This document shows positions 7,889-18,341 of a stretch of DNA of 64,000 bases, in pieces. This DNA comes from CADCWK01 sp964244115 (GTDB taxonomy: Bacteria > Chloroflexota > Chloroflexia > Thermomicrobiales > UBA6265): contig CAXTHM010000009.1 in NCBI GenBank assembly GCA_964244115.1, positions 9,290-73,289 on the forward strand, in the 5' to 3' direction. Under the pieces are notes generated by a model, which searched no databases, was not told the origin of the DNA, and saw only the letters and a list, made by a program, of their open reading frames with translations. Position 1 is the stretch's first letter; each line of letters starts with the position of its first letter. A program made the translations under genes and the position numbers.

Positions 7889-8896
7889 ATGGCCGCCGAG
7901 ACCACGTCACCGCTCCAGACGCCGAGGGGTTCGCGACTCGGGGACCGGCTGATCGCGCCGGTCCTGCTCGCCCCGAGCGTCATCGCCCTGCTGATCTTCG
8001 TCTACGGCTTCATCGGGACGACGGTCTGGATCTCTCTCTCGAACTGGCGCAGCGCCAAGCCGGACTGGAGTTTCGCCAGCCCCCTGTTCAGCGTCTACGA
8101 CCGGCTGTTCCACACGCCCCGGTTCCAGACCGACCTGCGCAACACGGTCGTCTTCACCATCCTGTTCCTCGTCGCGGCCGTCGGCATCGGCTTGATCTTC
8201 GCGCTCCTGCTGGACCAGAAGTTCCCCGGCAGCGTGTTGTTCCGCAATATCTTCCTGTTCCCCTATGCGCTCTCCTTCATCGTGACCGGCGTCGCCTGGC
8301 GCTGGATCTTCAACCCGGTGACGGGGATCAATCTGCTGTTCGAGAACCTCGGGCTCAACTGGATCCTGAGCAAGATCGGCCTCGGTCCGCTCCACCCGGC
8401 CTGGTTGACCAATCCCAACGTCTCCGGGGATCTCAGGACCGTGATCCCGGGGCTGGATGGCATCTTCACGCAGATCGGCATCCCGCTGGCGATGCTGCCG
8501 GTCGTCATTGCCGCCGCCTGGCAACTCTCGGGCTTCGCGATGGCGATGTACCTGGCCGGGCTCGGCACGATCTCCGGCGACATCCGTGAGGCGGCCCAGC
8601 TCGACGGCGCCTCGACCTGGCAGATCTACCGCCAGATCATCATCCCCTTGCTCAAGCCGATCACGATCAGCACCCTGATCATCCTCGGCCACGTCTCCCT
8701 GAAGATCTTCGACCTGATCTACGCCATGTCCGGCTCCGGCCCCGGCTTCGCGACCGACGTCCCCGGCATCTTCGTGATCGAGCAGACCTTCCGGGCCACC
8801 CGCTACGACCTCGGAGCCGCCGCGTCGATCGTGATGCTGCTCCTGGTCGCGATCGTGATCGTGCCCTATCTCGTCCGTTCGATGAGGGACCTGTAA
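7889..8896 (+). CDS. ABC sugar transporter permease 1 (MalF/UgpA-like)
   Basis: 335 residues from ATG 7889. AAGGA lies 8 bases before this ATG but directly abuts the ATG at 7880, which is therefore rejected. Six hydrophobic segments are visible. The EAA loop EAAQLDGASTWQIYRQIIIP, which contacts the ATPase, lies near residues 230-250. The first permease of a CUT1-type importer; the second permease starts 2 bases after its stop. No ATPase gene is nearby, so a shared MsmK/UgpC-like ATPase elsewhere is expected. Confidence 0.93.
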   Translation: MAAETTSPLQTPRGSRLGDRLIAPVLLAPSVIALLIFVYGFIGTTVWISLSNWRSAKPDWSFASPLFSVYDRLFHTPRFQTDLRNTVVFTILFLVAAVGIGLIFALLLDQKFPGSVLFRNIFLFPYALSFIVTGVAWRWIFNPVTGINLLFENLGLNWILSKIGLGPLHPAWLTNPNVSGDLRTVIPGLDGIFTQIGIPLAMLPVVIAAAWQLSGFAMAMYLAGLGTISGDIREAAQLDGASTWQIYRQIIIPLLKPITISTLIILGHVSLKIFDLIYAMSGSGPGFATDVPGIFVIEQTFRATRYDLGAAASIVMLLLVAIVIVPYLVRSMRDL

Positions 8897-8898
8897 GC

Positions 8899-9777
8899 AT
8901 GGCGACCATCACCAATCCCATCGCCGGGACCGCGCTCGACGCGGTCAGCCGCAAGCGCCGGGGCCGCCCGAGCAACATCGCCAAGATGGTCTTCCTGACC
9001 GTGATGGCAGTGTTCTACCTGCTGCCGATCTACGTCGTCCTGATCACGAGCGTCAAGCAGATCGCCGAGGTCGGGACCGCGACGATGTGGGAGCTGCCCA
9101 CGACGATCTCGTGGGCGTCCTACCGGCAGGCCTGGGACAGCCTGAGCCCGAACCTGACCCAGAGCATCAAGCTCGTCATTCCGGCGACGATCCTGTCGGC
9201 CATCTTCGGGGCGCTGAACGGCTACATCCTGAGCAAGTGGAAGTTCCGCGGTTCGGACGTCCTCTTCACGGTGATGCTGTTCGGGATGTTCATCCCCTAC
9301 CAGGCGATCCTGATCCCGCTGATCCGCTTCCTGCAGCAGGTCGGCCTCTACAACTCGATCGCGGGCCTGATCATCGTCCACGTCGTCTACGGGCTGCCGA
9401 TCACGACGCTGATCTTCCGCAACTTCTTCACGGCGATCCCCGGCGAGCTGATCGAGGCCGCCCGGGTCGATGGGGCCGGGCTGGTCGGCATCTTCATCCG
9501 GATCATGCTGCCGCTCTCGATCCCGGCCTTCGTGGTGGTCGGCATCTTCCAGTTCACCAACATCTGGAACGAGTTCCTCTTCGGCCTGACGATCATCACC
9601 AACCCGGCCGAGCAGCCGATCACCGTCGCCCTGAACAACCTCTCCGGGTCGTTCTCGGTCGACTGGAGCGCCGTCATGGCCGGCTCCGTCCTCGCCGCCC
9701 TGCCGACGGCGCTGATCTACATCCTGCTCGGCCGCTTCTTCATCCGTGGGATGCTCGCCGGCTCCATGAAGGGGTAG
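8899..9777 (+). CDS. ABC sugar transporter permease 2 (MalG/UgpE-like)
   Basis: 292 residues. Six membrane segments are visible, starting with MVFLTVMAVFYLLPIYVVLI. The EAA loop reads EAARVDGAGLVGIFIRIMLP, and the C-terminus LGRFFIRGMLAGSMKG is typical of MalG/UgpE-type permeases. It pairs with the upstream permease, from which it is separated by 2 bases. The operon ends at the strong hairpin at 9804-9835. Confidence 0.94.
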   Translation: MATITNPIAGTALDAVSRKRRGRPSNIAKMVFLTVMAVFYLLPIYVVLITSVKQIAEVGTATMWELPTTISWASYRQAWDSLSPNLTQSIKLVIPATILSAIFGALNGYILSKWKFRGSDVLFTVMLFGMFIPYQAILIPLIRFLQQVGLYNSIAGLIIVHVVYGLPITTLIFRNFFTAIPGELIEAARVDGAGLVGIFIRIMLPLSIPAFVVVGIFQFTNIWNEFLFGLTIITNPAEQPITVALNNLSGSFSVDWSAVMAGSVLAALPTALIYILLGRFFIRGMLAGSMKG

Positions 9778-9803
9778 CCGCCGGACGCTCCGATCGGACG
9801 CAG

Positions 9804-9835
9804 GACGACCGCCGGGAAGGATCCCGGCGGTCGTC
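9804..9835. terminator. Bidirectional terminator hairpin
   Basis: A 14-bp perfect stem (9804-9817 with 9822-9835) with an AGGA loop lies between the convergent permease and hydrolase genes. Only weak T content follows (GCGTTTGCG). Confidence 0.75.
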
Positions 9836-9867
9836 GCGTTTGCGATGGCTCCCGGATCAGACCGTCG

Positions 9868-10500
9868 TCAGACCGCTGGCAGCCAGGCCCGCTCGACGCC
9901 GAGCGTCGTCGGGTCGCCGTGGCCGTTGTAGACCGTAACGCCATCGGGCAGCGCCGCGAGTTTGCGGAGCGACCTGTCCATCGCGTCGGCGTCCGCGCCG
10001 GGCACATCGAGCGTCCCGTGGCCACCGGGGAAGATGACGTCCCCGCTGAGGAGGACCGCCTCCTCCGGCTGATAGAGGGCGATGTGGGCCGGCTCGTGTC
10101 CCGGCGTGAACAGGACCTCGAAGCGGGTCCGACCAAGGAAGACCAGGTCGCCCTCGTCGATCGCCTGGTCCGGCAGCAGGCTGGCCGGTCCGAAATCGAC
10201 GCCCTCGACGGGAAAGAGCGAGGTCCTCGCATTGGTCAGTCGCGGGCGGGCTCCGGGATGGGCTGCGATCGGGACGCCGGTCAGTTCCCGCAGCACATTG
10301 GCATCGGCGAAGTGGTCCCAGTGCGGATGCGTGATCACGATCCGGGTGAGCGTCAGGCCGTACATGCGCAAGGCACCGGCGATGGTCGTCGCCGTGCCGG
10401 GCGGCACATCGACGACCATCGCCTGGCCCTCCTCATCACTGACGAGGAAGCTGTTGGTCGCGAGCGGCCCACCCGTGAAGGTCCTGATTCGCAGCGTCAT
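9868..10500 (-). CDS. Metallo-beta-lactamase-fold hydrolase, glyoxalase II-like
   Basis: 210 residues from ATG 10500, with GGGAG 5-6 bases upstream. The metal motif THPHWDH is at 57-63, with later ligands in TPGHEPAH, LSGDVIF and YNGHGDP. This is the glyoxalase II-like branch, which commonly hydrolyses thioesters. It lies 52 bases downstream of a mycothiol-type formaldehyde dehydrogenase. Actinobacterial dehydrogenases of that type are also followed by a hydrolase of this fold, so an S-formyl-thiol hydrolase role is a reasonable inference. The substrate is not provable here. Confidence 0.88.
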   Translation of the reverse strand: MTLRIRTFTGGPLATNSFLVSDEEGQAMVVDVPPGTATTIAGALRMYGLTLTRIVITHPHWDHFADANVLRELTGVPIAAHPGARPRLTNARTSLFPVEGVDFGPASLLPDQAIDEGDLVFLGRTRFEVLFTPGHEPAHIALYQPEEAVLLSGDVIFPGGHGTLDVPGADADAMDRSLRKLAALPDGVTVYNGHGDPTTLGVERAWLPAV

Positions 10501-10552
10501 CGATCTCCCCCCACCGCCTCGATGCTCGTGCACCGGTCGAGCCGTCGTAGCC

Positions 10553-11650
10553 CTACGCCATCACGATGACGCTGCGCAGCGTCTCGCCGCGCTCCATGGC
10601 GTGGAAGGCCTCTTCGGTCTCGTCGAGCGTGATCGTCCGGGTCACCATCCGGTCGAGATCGAGCTTGCCCTGCGCGTACCAGTCTGCCAGGATCGGGAAG
10701 TCCCGCGTCGGCAGGCAGTCGCCATACCAGGAGATGCTGAGCTTTCCGCCCCGGTCGAAGAACTGGGCGACCGGGAGGTTCAGCATCGCCTCCCTGTTCG
10801 CGACCCCGACCACGACGCAGCGGCCCGCCAGATCCCGCGACCAGAGCGCCGTCTCGATCGTCCGGGGCGAACCGACGGCCTCGATCGCGACGTTGACACC
10901 GAACCCGCCGGTGATCGCCTTGATCGCCTCGACCGCGTCGCCATCGTTCGGGTTGACGGTGTGCGTGGCCCCGAACTCCCTCGCCCACTCCAGCTTCCGT
11001 GCGTCGAGGTCGACCGCGATGATCGTCGTCGCGCCGGCGATCTTCGCGCCCATGATGGCGGAGTCCCCGACGCCCCCGCAGCCGATCACCGCGACCGACT
11101 CGCCCGGCCGGACGCCGCCGGCGTACAGCGCCGCGCCGATGCCGGTCATGACGCCGCAGCCGATCAGGCTCATCTGGGCCGGTGGCAGCTCGTCGCTGAC
11201 CGGGATGCACTGGTGCGAGTGGACGACCGTGTGCGTGCAGAACGTGCCGATCCCGAGGACCGGGGTGAGCTGGATGCCGTCGTGGGTCCGCATCCGGGGC
11301 TGCGCGTTGAGCGAATTGGCGCAGAACGCGAGGTCGCCCCGCAGGCAGAACCGGCACTCGCCGCACGGCGCCCGCCAGGCGAGGATGACGAAGTCGCCCT
11401 CCTTGACATTGGTGACGCCCTCGCCGAGTCGCTCGATGATGCCGCTGCCCTCGTGGCCGAGCAGCCACGGGAACGGCTCGGTGCCGAAGAGGCCGTTCTT
11501 CGCGGACAGATCGGTGTGGCAGACGCCACTGGCGAGGATCCGGACCAGGACCTCGTTCGGCCCCGGCGGGTCGATCAGGAACTCCTCGACGACGCCCGGC
11601 TGGCCGGGTTCCCGGGAGATGACGCCGCGCGCCGTGATGGTCTCAGCCAT
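10553..11650 (-). CDS. Zn-dependent alcohol dehydrogenase, S-(hydroxymethyl)mycothiol dehydrogenase type
   Basis: 365 residues. Catalytic zinc ligands are Cys44, His66 (GHE) and Cys165. The structural zinc Cys are 96, 99, 102 and 110. The NAD-binding loop GCGGVGD lies at 190-196. Segments such as GDFVILAWRAPCGECRFC and SWYGDCLP match, from memory, mycobacterial MscR/AdhE2 (mycothiol-dependent formaldehyde dehydrogenase) better than ordinary class III enzymes. It would oxidise the formaldehyde-thiol adduct to an S-formyl thiol, which the hydrolase 52 bases downstream could cleave. The identity of the thiol cofactor in this organism is unknown. Confidence 0.88.
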   Translation of the reverse strand: MAETITARGVISREPGQPGVVEEFLIDPPGPNEVLVRILASGVCHTDLSAKNGLFGTEPFPWLLGHEGSGIIERLGEGVTNVKEGDFVILAWRAPCGECRFCLRGDLAFCANSLNAQPRMRTHDGIQLTPVLGIGTFCTHTVVHSHQCIPVSDELPPAQMSLIGCGVMTGIGAALYAGGVRPGESVAVIGCGGVGDSAIMGAKIAGATTIIAVDLDARKLEWAREFGATHTVNPNDGDAVEAIKAITGGFGVNVAIEAVGSPRTIETALWSRDLAGRCVVVGVANREAMLNLPVAQFFDRGGKLSISWYGDCLPTRDFPILADWYAQGKLDLDRMVTRTITLDETEEAFHAMERGETLRSVIVMA

Positions 11651-11825
11651 GTCTTCGTCCTGTCCCCGCTTGCGGGCATGAGCCGGTCAGACCTGACCGG
11701 AGCGATGAGGTGGATCGACCTCGATCACGTCGACGTTTCCGCAGGCATCGTACCGGGCAGACCGGGGATAGGGAAGTCAGCTTCGGCAGTGTCACCGATG
11801 GCGACCAGCCGGGACGGGGCGATCG

Positions 11826-12806
11826 TCAATCGATCGCGGCCGTGTCGATCGGCGTCAGGAGCGGCCGGCCGGCGAGGAATGCCCGGATGTTCTCCATGAG
11901 CAGGCCGGTCATGATCCGCACCGGCTCCGGCCCCCGACCGGCCATGTGCGGCGTCAGGACGACGTCATCCAGGGCCAGCAGATCCTCCGGGATGGCTGGC
12001 TCCCCTTCCACCACGTCGAGCGCGGCACCGAGGATCGTCCCGGCCCGGAGCGCCGTGATCAGCGCTGCGGTGTCGACGATGCTCCCTCGCCCGATGTTGA
12101 CGAGGAAGCCGTCCGGGCCGAGCGCCCCGAGCACCTCCGCGTCGACCAGGTGCCGGGTAGCGGCGCCACCCGGCGCGGCGACGACGAGGAAGTCCGACCA
12201 CTCCGCCAGTTCCGTCAACGAGTCGACGAACCGGAACGGGCTCTCAGGTTTCGGCTGGCGGCCGAAGTAGGCCACCGGCATCTCGAAGCCGAAGTGAGCC
12301 CGGTTGGCGATCTTGGTCCCGATGCTCCCCAGCCCGACGATGCCGAGGCGCTTGCCGAAGACACCGCGCCGCCGGGGCAGGAACGGGTAGCCGGCCCCAC
12401 CCGCCGCGAACAGGGGCCAGTCACCCGCCCGCACCATCGCATCCGCCGGCACGATCCCACCGGCGATGGCAAGCATCAGCCCCAGCGTGTGATCGGCGAC
12501 GGCGTGGTCATTGGTTCCCCGGCCATTCGATACGACGACTCCGCGGGACCCCGCGGCTGCGAGGTCGATCCCCTCGAACCCGACGCCGATGGCGCAGATC
12601 AGCTCAACGTGAGGCAGTGCCGCCAGCTCAGGGGCCTTGAGACCACCCTCACCGTTGGTGATGACGATCCGCGCCGCCGTCCCCTGCTCGATGATCGCCG
12701 CCCGGCTCCCGACATCGTCCAGGCAGATGAGCAGGTGCCCGTCGCCTTCGAGCGCGGCCCGAACGACCGCGGGGAGATGGATGAAGACCGCGATCGTCAC
12801 ACCCAT
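11826..12806 (-). CDS. D-isomer-specific 2-hydroxyacid dehydrogenase
   Basis: 326 residues from ATG 12806 (GGAG 8 bases upstream). NAD-dependent reduction of 2-oxoacids to D-2-hydroxyacids, or the reverse. The nucleotide-binding GLGSIG, the substrate Arg in NIGRGSIVD, the Glu in DVVEGEP and the catalytic His in LTPHMAGRG are all in family order. Length matches the family. The exact substrate (glyoxylate, hydroxypyruvate, phosphoglycerate or other) cannot be decided. Same strand as the dehydrogenase downstream, but 175 bases away, so probably a separate transcript. Confidence 0.9.
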   Translation of the reverse strand: MGVTIAVFIHLPAVVRAALEGDGHLLICLDDVGSRAAIIEQGTAARIVITNGEGGLKAPELAALPHVELICAIGVGFEGIDLAAAGSRGVVVSNGRGTNDHAVADHTLGLMLAIAGGIVPADAMVRAGDWPLFAAGGAGYPFLPRRRGVFGKRLGIVGLGSIGTKIANRAHFGFEMPVAYFGRQPKPESPFRFVDSLTELAEWSDFLVVAAPGGAATRHLVDAEVLGALGPDGFLVNIGRGSIVDTAALITALRAGTILGAALDVVEGEPAIPEDLLALDDVVLTPHMAGRGPEPVRIMTGLLMENIRAFLAGRPLLTPIDTAAID

Positions 12807-13539
12807 GGGTTCGCTCCGGTGGAGAACGGGAGTCGTCGGAACGCTCCAGCCTCGATGTCTGCCTCGCTCTCGCCGTGGCCGCACGGATCGTGACTGGTCG
12901 GTGACGAAAGCGCAACGGGCAGTATCTCTGATCACGAGCGATGACTGGACGATCTCGATGCCCGTCGAAACGCGAAGCACAACGATACCGCCGTCCCGTT
13001 TCTAGGGCGGCAGGGCTCGCGTGGCCGACACGCGCTAGTCGTAGTGGCGGTCCGGAATGCTGGCCGGGCGGCGGCGCTCGCGTGGCCAATACGGAGCAGC
13101 ATGGGTCAGCGGGCGAATTGGCTGCGATCATGCCGATGCCGCCGCGACGCAGCGCTGATGGATCGGCGGCTAATCGTGTCGAGCTGGGACGATGCCGGAA
13201 GCACCGGTTGGGACGGCAAGCATCGCGATCGACGCGATCAGGCTCATGGTCAGGCCGGGAAGCGCCGTCTTGCGGCACCCGTCACCGGTTGTGAGCCGAA
13301 GACGATCATCGATCCGGTTCGCAAATGACGACGGCCACGGCGGCCGGGACAGCCGGTGATCGAGATGTCGCATTCCGCCGTCGGGCTCACATCCTCCCGA
13401 TGGTGGTACGGCTCGGCCCACCGGCCGGATCCGAGACATCGGTGAGATGTATGAAACGATCTCGAACCCTCGGAGCCATCGATGCGGGTCGAAAACGCGG
13501 AACGCCAAGCTTGGATGCCCGGCGTTGTCTCGATGCGGA
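12807..13539. other. Non-coding spacer, 733 bases
   Basis: No gene is supported. The region holds an imperfect 20-base direct repeat (around 13009-13028 and 13068-13087, both ending GCTCGCGTGGCC). Open frames on both strands lack family motifs and good ribosome sites. Confidence 0.4.
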
Positions 13540-13615
13540 TGGAGCGGGTGATCGGATTCGAACCGACGACATTCTGCTTGGGAAGCAGACACTCTGCCAA
13601 CTGAGTTACACCCGC
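13540..13615 (-). tRNA. tRNA-Gly (anticodon CCC)
   Basis: A cloverleaf on the minus strand. The acceptor GCGGGTG pairs with CACCCGC, the anticodon loop TTCCCAA has anticodon CCC (reads GGG), and the T loop is GGTTCGAATCC. The 3' CCA is encoded (13540-13542). A TGGACG/TACACT promoter-like pair with 16-base spacing lies upstream, to the right. Confidence 0.95.
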
Positions 13616-13768
13616 GTTGGAGAAGAGTGTATCACAGGATTCCGTCCCGTCCAGCGTACTCAGAAACCGGCCAGGCGTTACGATCGGCTCGGTGCGAATC
13701 CCGAATCGGGCGCGGCTCCGACCATCGGTGGACCAGCCCACCAGGTCGCTGGATCGATCAGCGAGTGT

Positions 13769-13797
13769 TTGACGGCGCCAGCGCCCGCCGCTATACT
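13769..13797 (+). promoter_or_regulatory. Sigma-70-type promoter of the tRNA-Ala pair
   Basis: TTGACG (13769-13774), a 17-base spacer, then TATACT (13792-13797), 12 bases before tRNA-Ala(CGC). This is the best-formed promoter in the window. Confidence 0.8.
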
Positions 13798-13809
13798 CCG
13801 CCTGTTCCC

Positions 13810-13882
<73 letters not shown>

Positions 13883-13927
13883 CCCCTTCCCGGAACCATC
13901 AATCGAATCTCGATGCGCGCCAGCACC

Positions 13928-14003
13928 GGGGGCTTAGCTCAGCTGGTAGAGCGCAGCGTTTGCAACGCTGATGTCAGGAGTTCGAGTCTCCTAGCCTCCA
14001 CCA
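13928..14003 (+). tRNA. tRNA-Ala (anticodon TGC)
   Basis: The acceptor GGGGGCT pairs with AGCCTCC, the anticodon loop TTTGCAA has anticodon TGC (reads GCA and wobble partners), and the T loop is AGTTCGAGTCT. CCA is encoded at 14001-14003. Follows tRNA-Ala(CGC). Confidence 0.95.
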
Positions 14004-14033
14004 TCCGACGGACGCGCGGGCGAGATCTCGACA

Positions 14034-14073
14034 AGCAGCGCGGCCGGACGATCTCTCGCCCGGCCGCGCTGCT
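14034..14073. terminator. Hairpin terminator between tRNA-Ala and ftsH
   Basis: A 14-bp perfect stem (14034-14047 with 14060-14073) lies between the end of the tRNA pair and the convergent end of ftsH. It has no long T-run, so strength is uncertain. Confidence 0.65.
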
Positions 14074-14088
14074 CGTTCCCATCAGACG

Positions 14089-16074
<1,986 letters not shown>

Positions 16075-16142
16075 CCATTCCTCCGCTAACTACCCCCGGC
16101 GACCTGGCGTGCGAACCGGTGTTCTGGGCTGGGGCGTCACGA

Positions 16143-16186
16143 AGTATACGACGGGCCGACGTGCCATAACGACCGCGCATTGTCAA
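16143..16186 (-). promoter_or_regulatory. Promoter-like elements upstream of ftsH
   Basis: On the minus strand TTGACA (16186-16181) and a TATACT (16148-16143) both lie in the hpt-ftsH gap. They are too far apart to be one promoter, so at least one unseen partner element is needed. Candidate start region for ftsH alone. Confidence 0.35.
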
Positions 16187-16285
16187 CTGATCGTGACACT
16201 CTCGGGTGCCCGATCCCGGACTCGACGGGCGACCCGCTGCTCCGGTCGGTCAGGTGGCCGGCGCCCCCATCGGCGAGTGCCGGGG

Positions 16286-16915
16286 CTACTCCTCGCGGTG
16301 GATCGACGTCGGTTCGTCGAATACGCCGGGGTTCAGGATGGCAACGTACGGCAGGTTTCGGTAGTGCCCGGCGTAGTCGAGCCCGTAGCCGACGACGAAC
16401 TCGTCCGGGATGTCGAACCCGACTAGGTCGACCGGGACCTCGACGGCGTCGGGCTTGGGGTGCTTGCGTAGGAGGGCCACGACCTTGATGTCAGCCGGCG
16501 CCCGGCGCTCCAGGAGGTCGAGCAGGTACTGGAGCGTCAGCCCGGTGTCGATGATGTCCTCGACGACGACGATCCGACGGCCCGAGATCTCATGGTTGAG
16601 GTCCTTCAGGATGCGGACGACGCCGGAGCTCCGGGTGGCGGCGCCGTAGCTGGAGACCGCCATGAACTCGATCTCCAGCGGCACGGTCATCGCCCGCATC
16701 AGATCGGTCAGGAAGGTGACCGCTCCGGTCAGGACGCCGACCAGCAGCGGGACGTCGCCGTGGCCGGGGACGGGATGGTGGCCCGCCGCCGGGCGGTACC
16801 ACTCGTCCAGTTCGGCGGCCAGTTCGGCGATCCGGCGCTGGATGGTCGCCTCGTCCAGCATGATGCTGGCGACGCCATGGGCTCGGGACTGGTCGTTGGC
16901 TGACGATTCCGGCAT
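16286..16915 (-). CDS. hpt: Hypoxanthine phosphoribosyltransferase
   Basis: 209 residues from ATG 16915 (GGAGAG about 8 bases upstream). Purine salvage: transfers phosphoribose from PRPP to hypoxanthine or guanine. The PRPP loop VVVEDIIDTGLTL is intact, the flexible-loop region MAVSSYGAATRSSG is present, and the base-binding segment FVVGYGLDYAGHYRNLPYVA matches HPRT. About 20-30 residues longer than typical bacterial HPRT because of an N-terminal extension. Lies 52 bases after tilS, the conserved tilS-hpt-ftsH order of many bacteria. Confidence 0.95.
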   Translation of the reverse strand: MPESSANDQSRAHGVASIMLDEATIQRRIAELAAELDEWYRPAAGHHPVPGHGDVPLLVGVLTGAVTFLTDLMRAMTVPLEIEFMAVSSYGAATRSSGVVRILKDLNHEISGRRIVVVEDIIDTGLTLQYLLDLLERRAPADIKVVALLRKHPKPDAVEVPVDLVGFDIPDEFVVGYGLDYAGHYRNLPYVAILNPGVFDEPTSIHREE

Positions 16916-16967
16916 CGGGCAGGCTCTCCGCGAGGGTCGCAAACGGACCGCGATTGAGGGTCGCAGT

Positions 16968-18056
16968 CTACCGGTTCCGCGGGAAGTCGCTCGTGCCCGA
17001 TGACCGGACCGTCAGCAGATCACCATCCCCGCTCACGGTGAAGCCCGCACCGACCTCGATCGACCAGCGGCTGTCATCACCACCGGCCAGCTCCCGGAGC
17101 GCCTCGACCCGTTCCAGCGAGAGTTCCAGGCCTGGGGCGTTGGCGAGCAGCCAGCCCCGCAGGACGCGCCGGGCGATGGCGACGGGCTGGACGGCCAACA
17201 CGGACCGCGAGAGTCGCCGGGCGGGATCGGTCGCCGCGATCAGGGCCGTACCCGCGATGACGTCGAGCAGATCGCTCTCCTCGGCGGCGATCCGGGCGAA
17301 CCGGTTCAGCGCCTCGACGGAGCCGGGAACGATCCGTTCGGCCTCGGGGAGCAGGTGGTGCCGGACCGCGTTGCGCCGGTACCGATCGGAGCGGTTCGTC
17401 GGGTCCTCGACGGGGCGGAGATCGGGGCGACGGGTCGCGAGGTAGTCCCCGATCTCGCTCCGGCGCGTGTCGAGGAGCGGCCGAACGACCGTCAGGCGCG
17501 TCGGAGGACGGATCGGCGATGAGTCCCACCAGGGAACCATGAGGCTCGTGACGGCGCGCATCCCGCCGGCACCGGCCCCCCCACTTCCCCGAAGGAGGTG
17601 CAACAGCACAGTCTCGGCCTGGTCGTCGGCATGGTGACCGGTGACGAGGCTACCGCCGACCGCCCCCACGAATGTCGCCCCAGCCCGGTAACGTTCGCGA
17701 CGCGCGGCCTCCTCGATCCCGACGCCGGGATGGCGGCCAGCAAGCCCAGGTTCGAGACGCTCGACATGGAGCGGGACGCCGAGGTCCGCGGCCAGTTCCT
17801 CGGCCCGAGCCGCGTCGAGGCCGGAATCGGGACGGAGGCGATGATCGACGTGGATGGCGAGGAGGTCACGGTCGAGCAGCGACCGGATCTGGCCGAGGAT
17901 CAGCAGCAGGGCCAGCGAGTCCGGACCCCCGGAGAAACCGACGACGAGCGGACCGGCGGGCAGGGAAGGCCCGACCTGACGGAGCCCGGCGAGTGTCCTC
18001 TGCTCGAGCCCGTGGTTACCGCGGCCGGAAACGACCGAGCGGTCGCGACGGGTCAT
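16968..18056 (-). CDS. tilS: tRNA(Ile)-lysidine synthase
   Basis: 362 residues. It attaches lysine to C34 of the CAU anticodon of tRNA-Ile2 so that it reads AUA. The PP-loop SGGPDS is at 42-47 and HVDHRLR at 69-75, and HHADDQAETVLLHLLRGSG is the conserved TilS segment. A central domain (DPTNRSDRYRRNAVRHHLLP) follows. The C-terminal TilS domain is shorter than in E. coli. The gene lies 52 bases after a tRNA with a CAT anticodon and 52 bases before hpt. Confidence 0.96.
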   Translation of the reverse strand: MTRRDRSVVSGRGNHGLEQRTLAGLRQVGPSLPAGPLVVGFSGGPDSLALLLILGQIRSLLDRDLLAIHVDHRLRPDSGLDAARAEELAADLGVPLHVERLEPGLAGRHPGVGIEEAARRERYRAGATFVGAVGGSLVTGHHADDQAETVLLHLLRGSGGAGAGGMRAVTSLMVPWWDSSPIRPPTRLTVVRPLLDTRRSEIGDYLATRRPDLRPVEDPTNRSDRYRRNAVRHHLLPEAERIVPGSVEALNRFARIAAEESDLLDVIAGTALIAATDPARRLSRSVLAVQPVAIARRVLRGWLLANAPGLELSLERVEALRELAGGDDSRWSIEVGAGFTVSGDGDLLTVRSSGTSDFPRNR

Positions 18057-18108
18057 GGCGGTCGACCTGCTGTCTGGGGAAGGGTGGATCGGGCAACCAT
18101 TTTGGGGG

Positions 18109-18180
18109 TGCCGACGGGTGGAATCGAACCACCGGCCAAGGGCTTATGAGTCCCTTGCTCTGCCGCTGAGCTACGTCGGC
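18109..18180 (-). tRNA. tRNA with CAT anticodon, probably elongator tRNA-Met
   Basis: 72 bases. The acceptor GCCGACG pairs with CGTCGGC and the discriminator is A. The anticodon loop CTCATAA gives CAT, and the T loop is GGTTCGATTCC. The anticodon stem closes with an A-G opposition at 31-39. CCA is not encoded. The first pair G-C excludes a typical initiator. Elongator Met is favoured, but tRNA-Ile2 (the TilS substrate) shares this anticodon and cannot be strictly excluded. It lacks the C4-G69 and C5-G68 pairs that E. coli TilS prefers. Confidence 0.88.
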
Positions 18181-18341
18181 GCGTGGCGGTCGACGACCGC
18201 GACCACGGCCGGAAAGGGTACGGGACGTCTACCGGATCGTCAAGGTCAGCCGTGGGCTGGCTCCCCACCGATCGAATCGGTCCGGCGGCGACGTGATGCT
18301 AGACTCCATGGGTGAGAACAGCCGTCTTTGGAGGCAACCCC

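Noticed and set aside
10082..11899. Long plus-strand frame across the hydrolase and dehydrogenase genes
   Set aside because: Both minus-strand genes show intact active sites; the plus frame is compositionally biased.
12649..13278. Minus-strand open frame overlapping the hydroxyacid dehydrogenase start
   Set aside because: Arg/Pro-rich shadow without motif or ribosome site.
18109..18180. Initiator tRNA-fMet
   Set aside because: The first base pair is G-C and the initiator-specific three G-C pairs at the anticodon stem base are absent.
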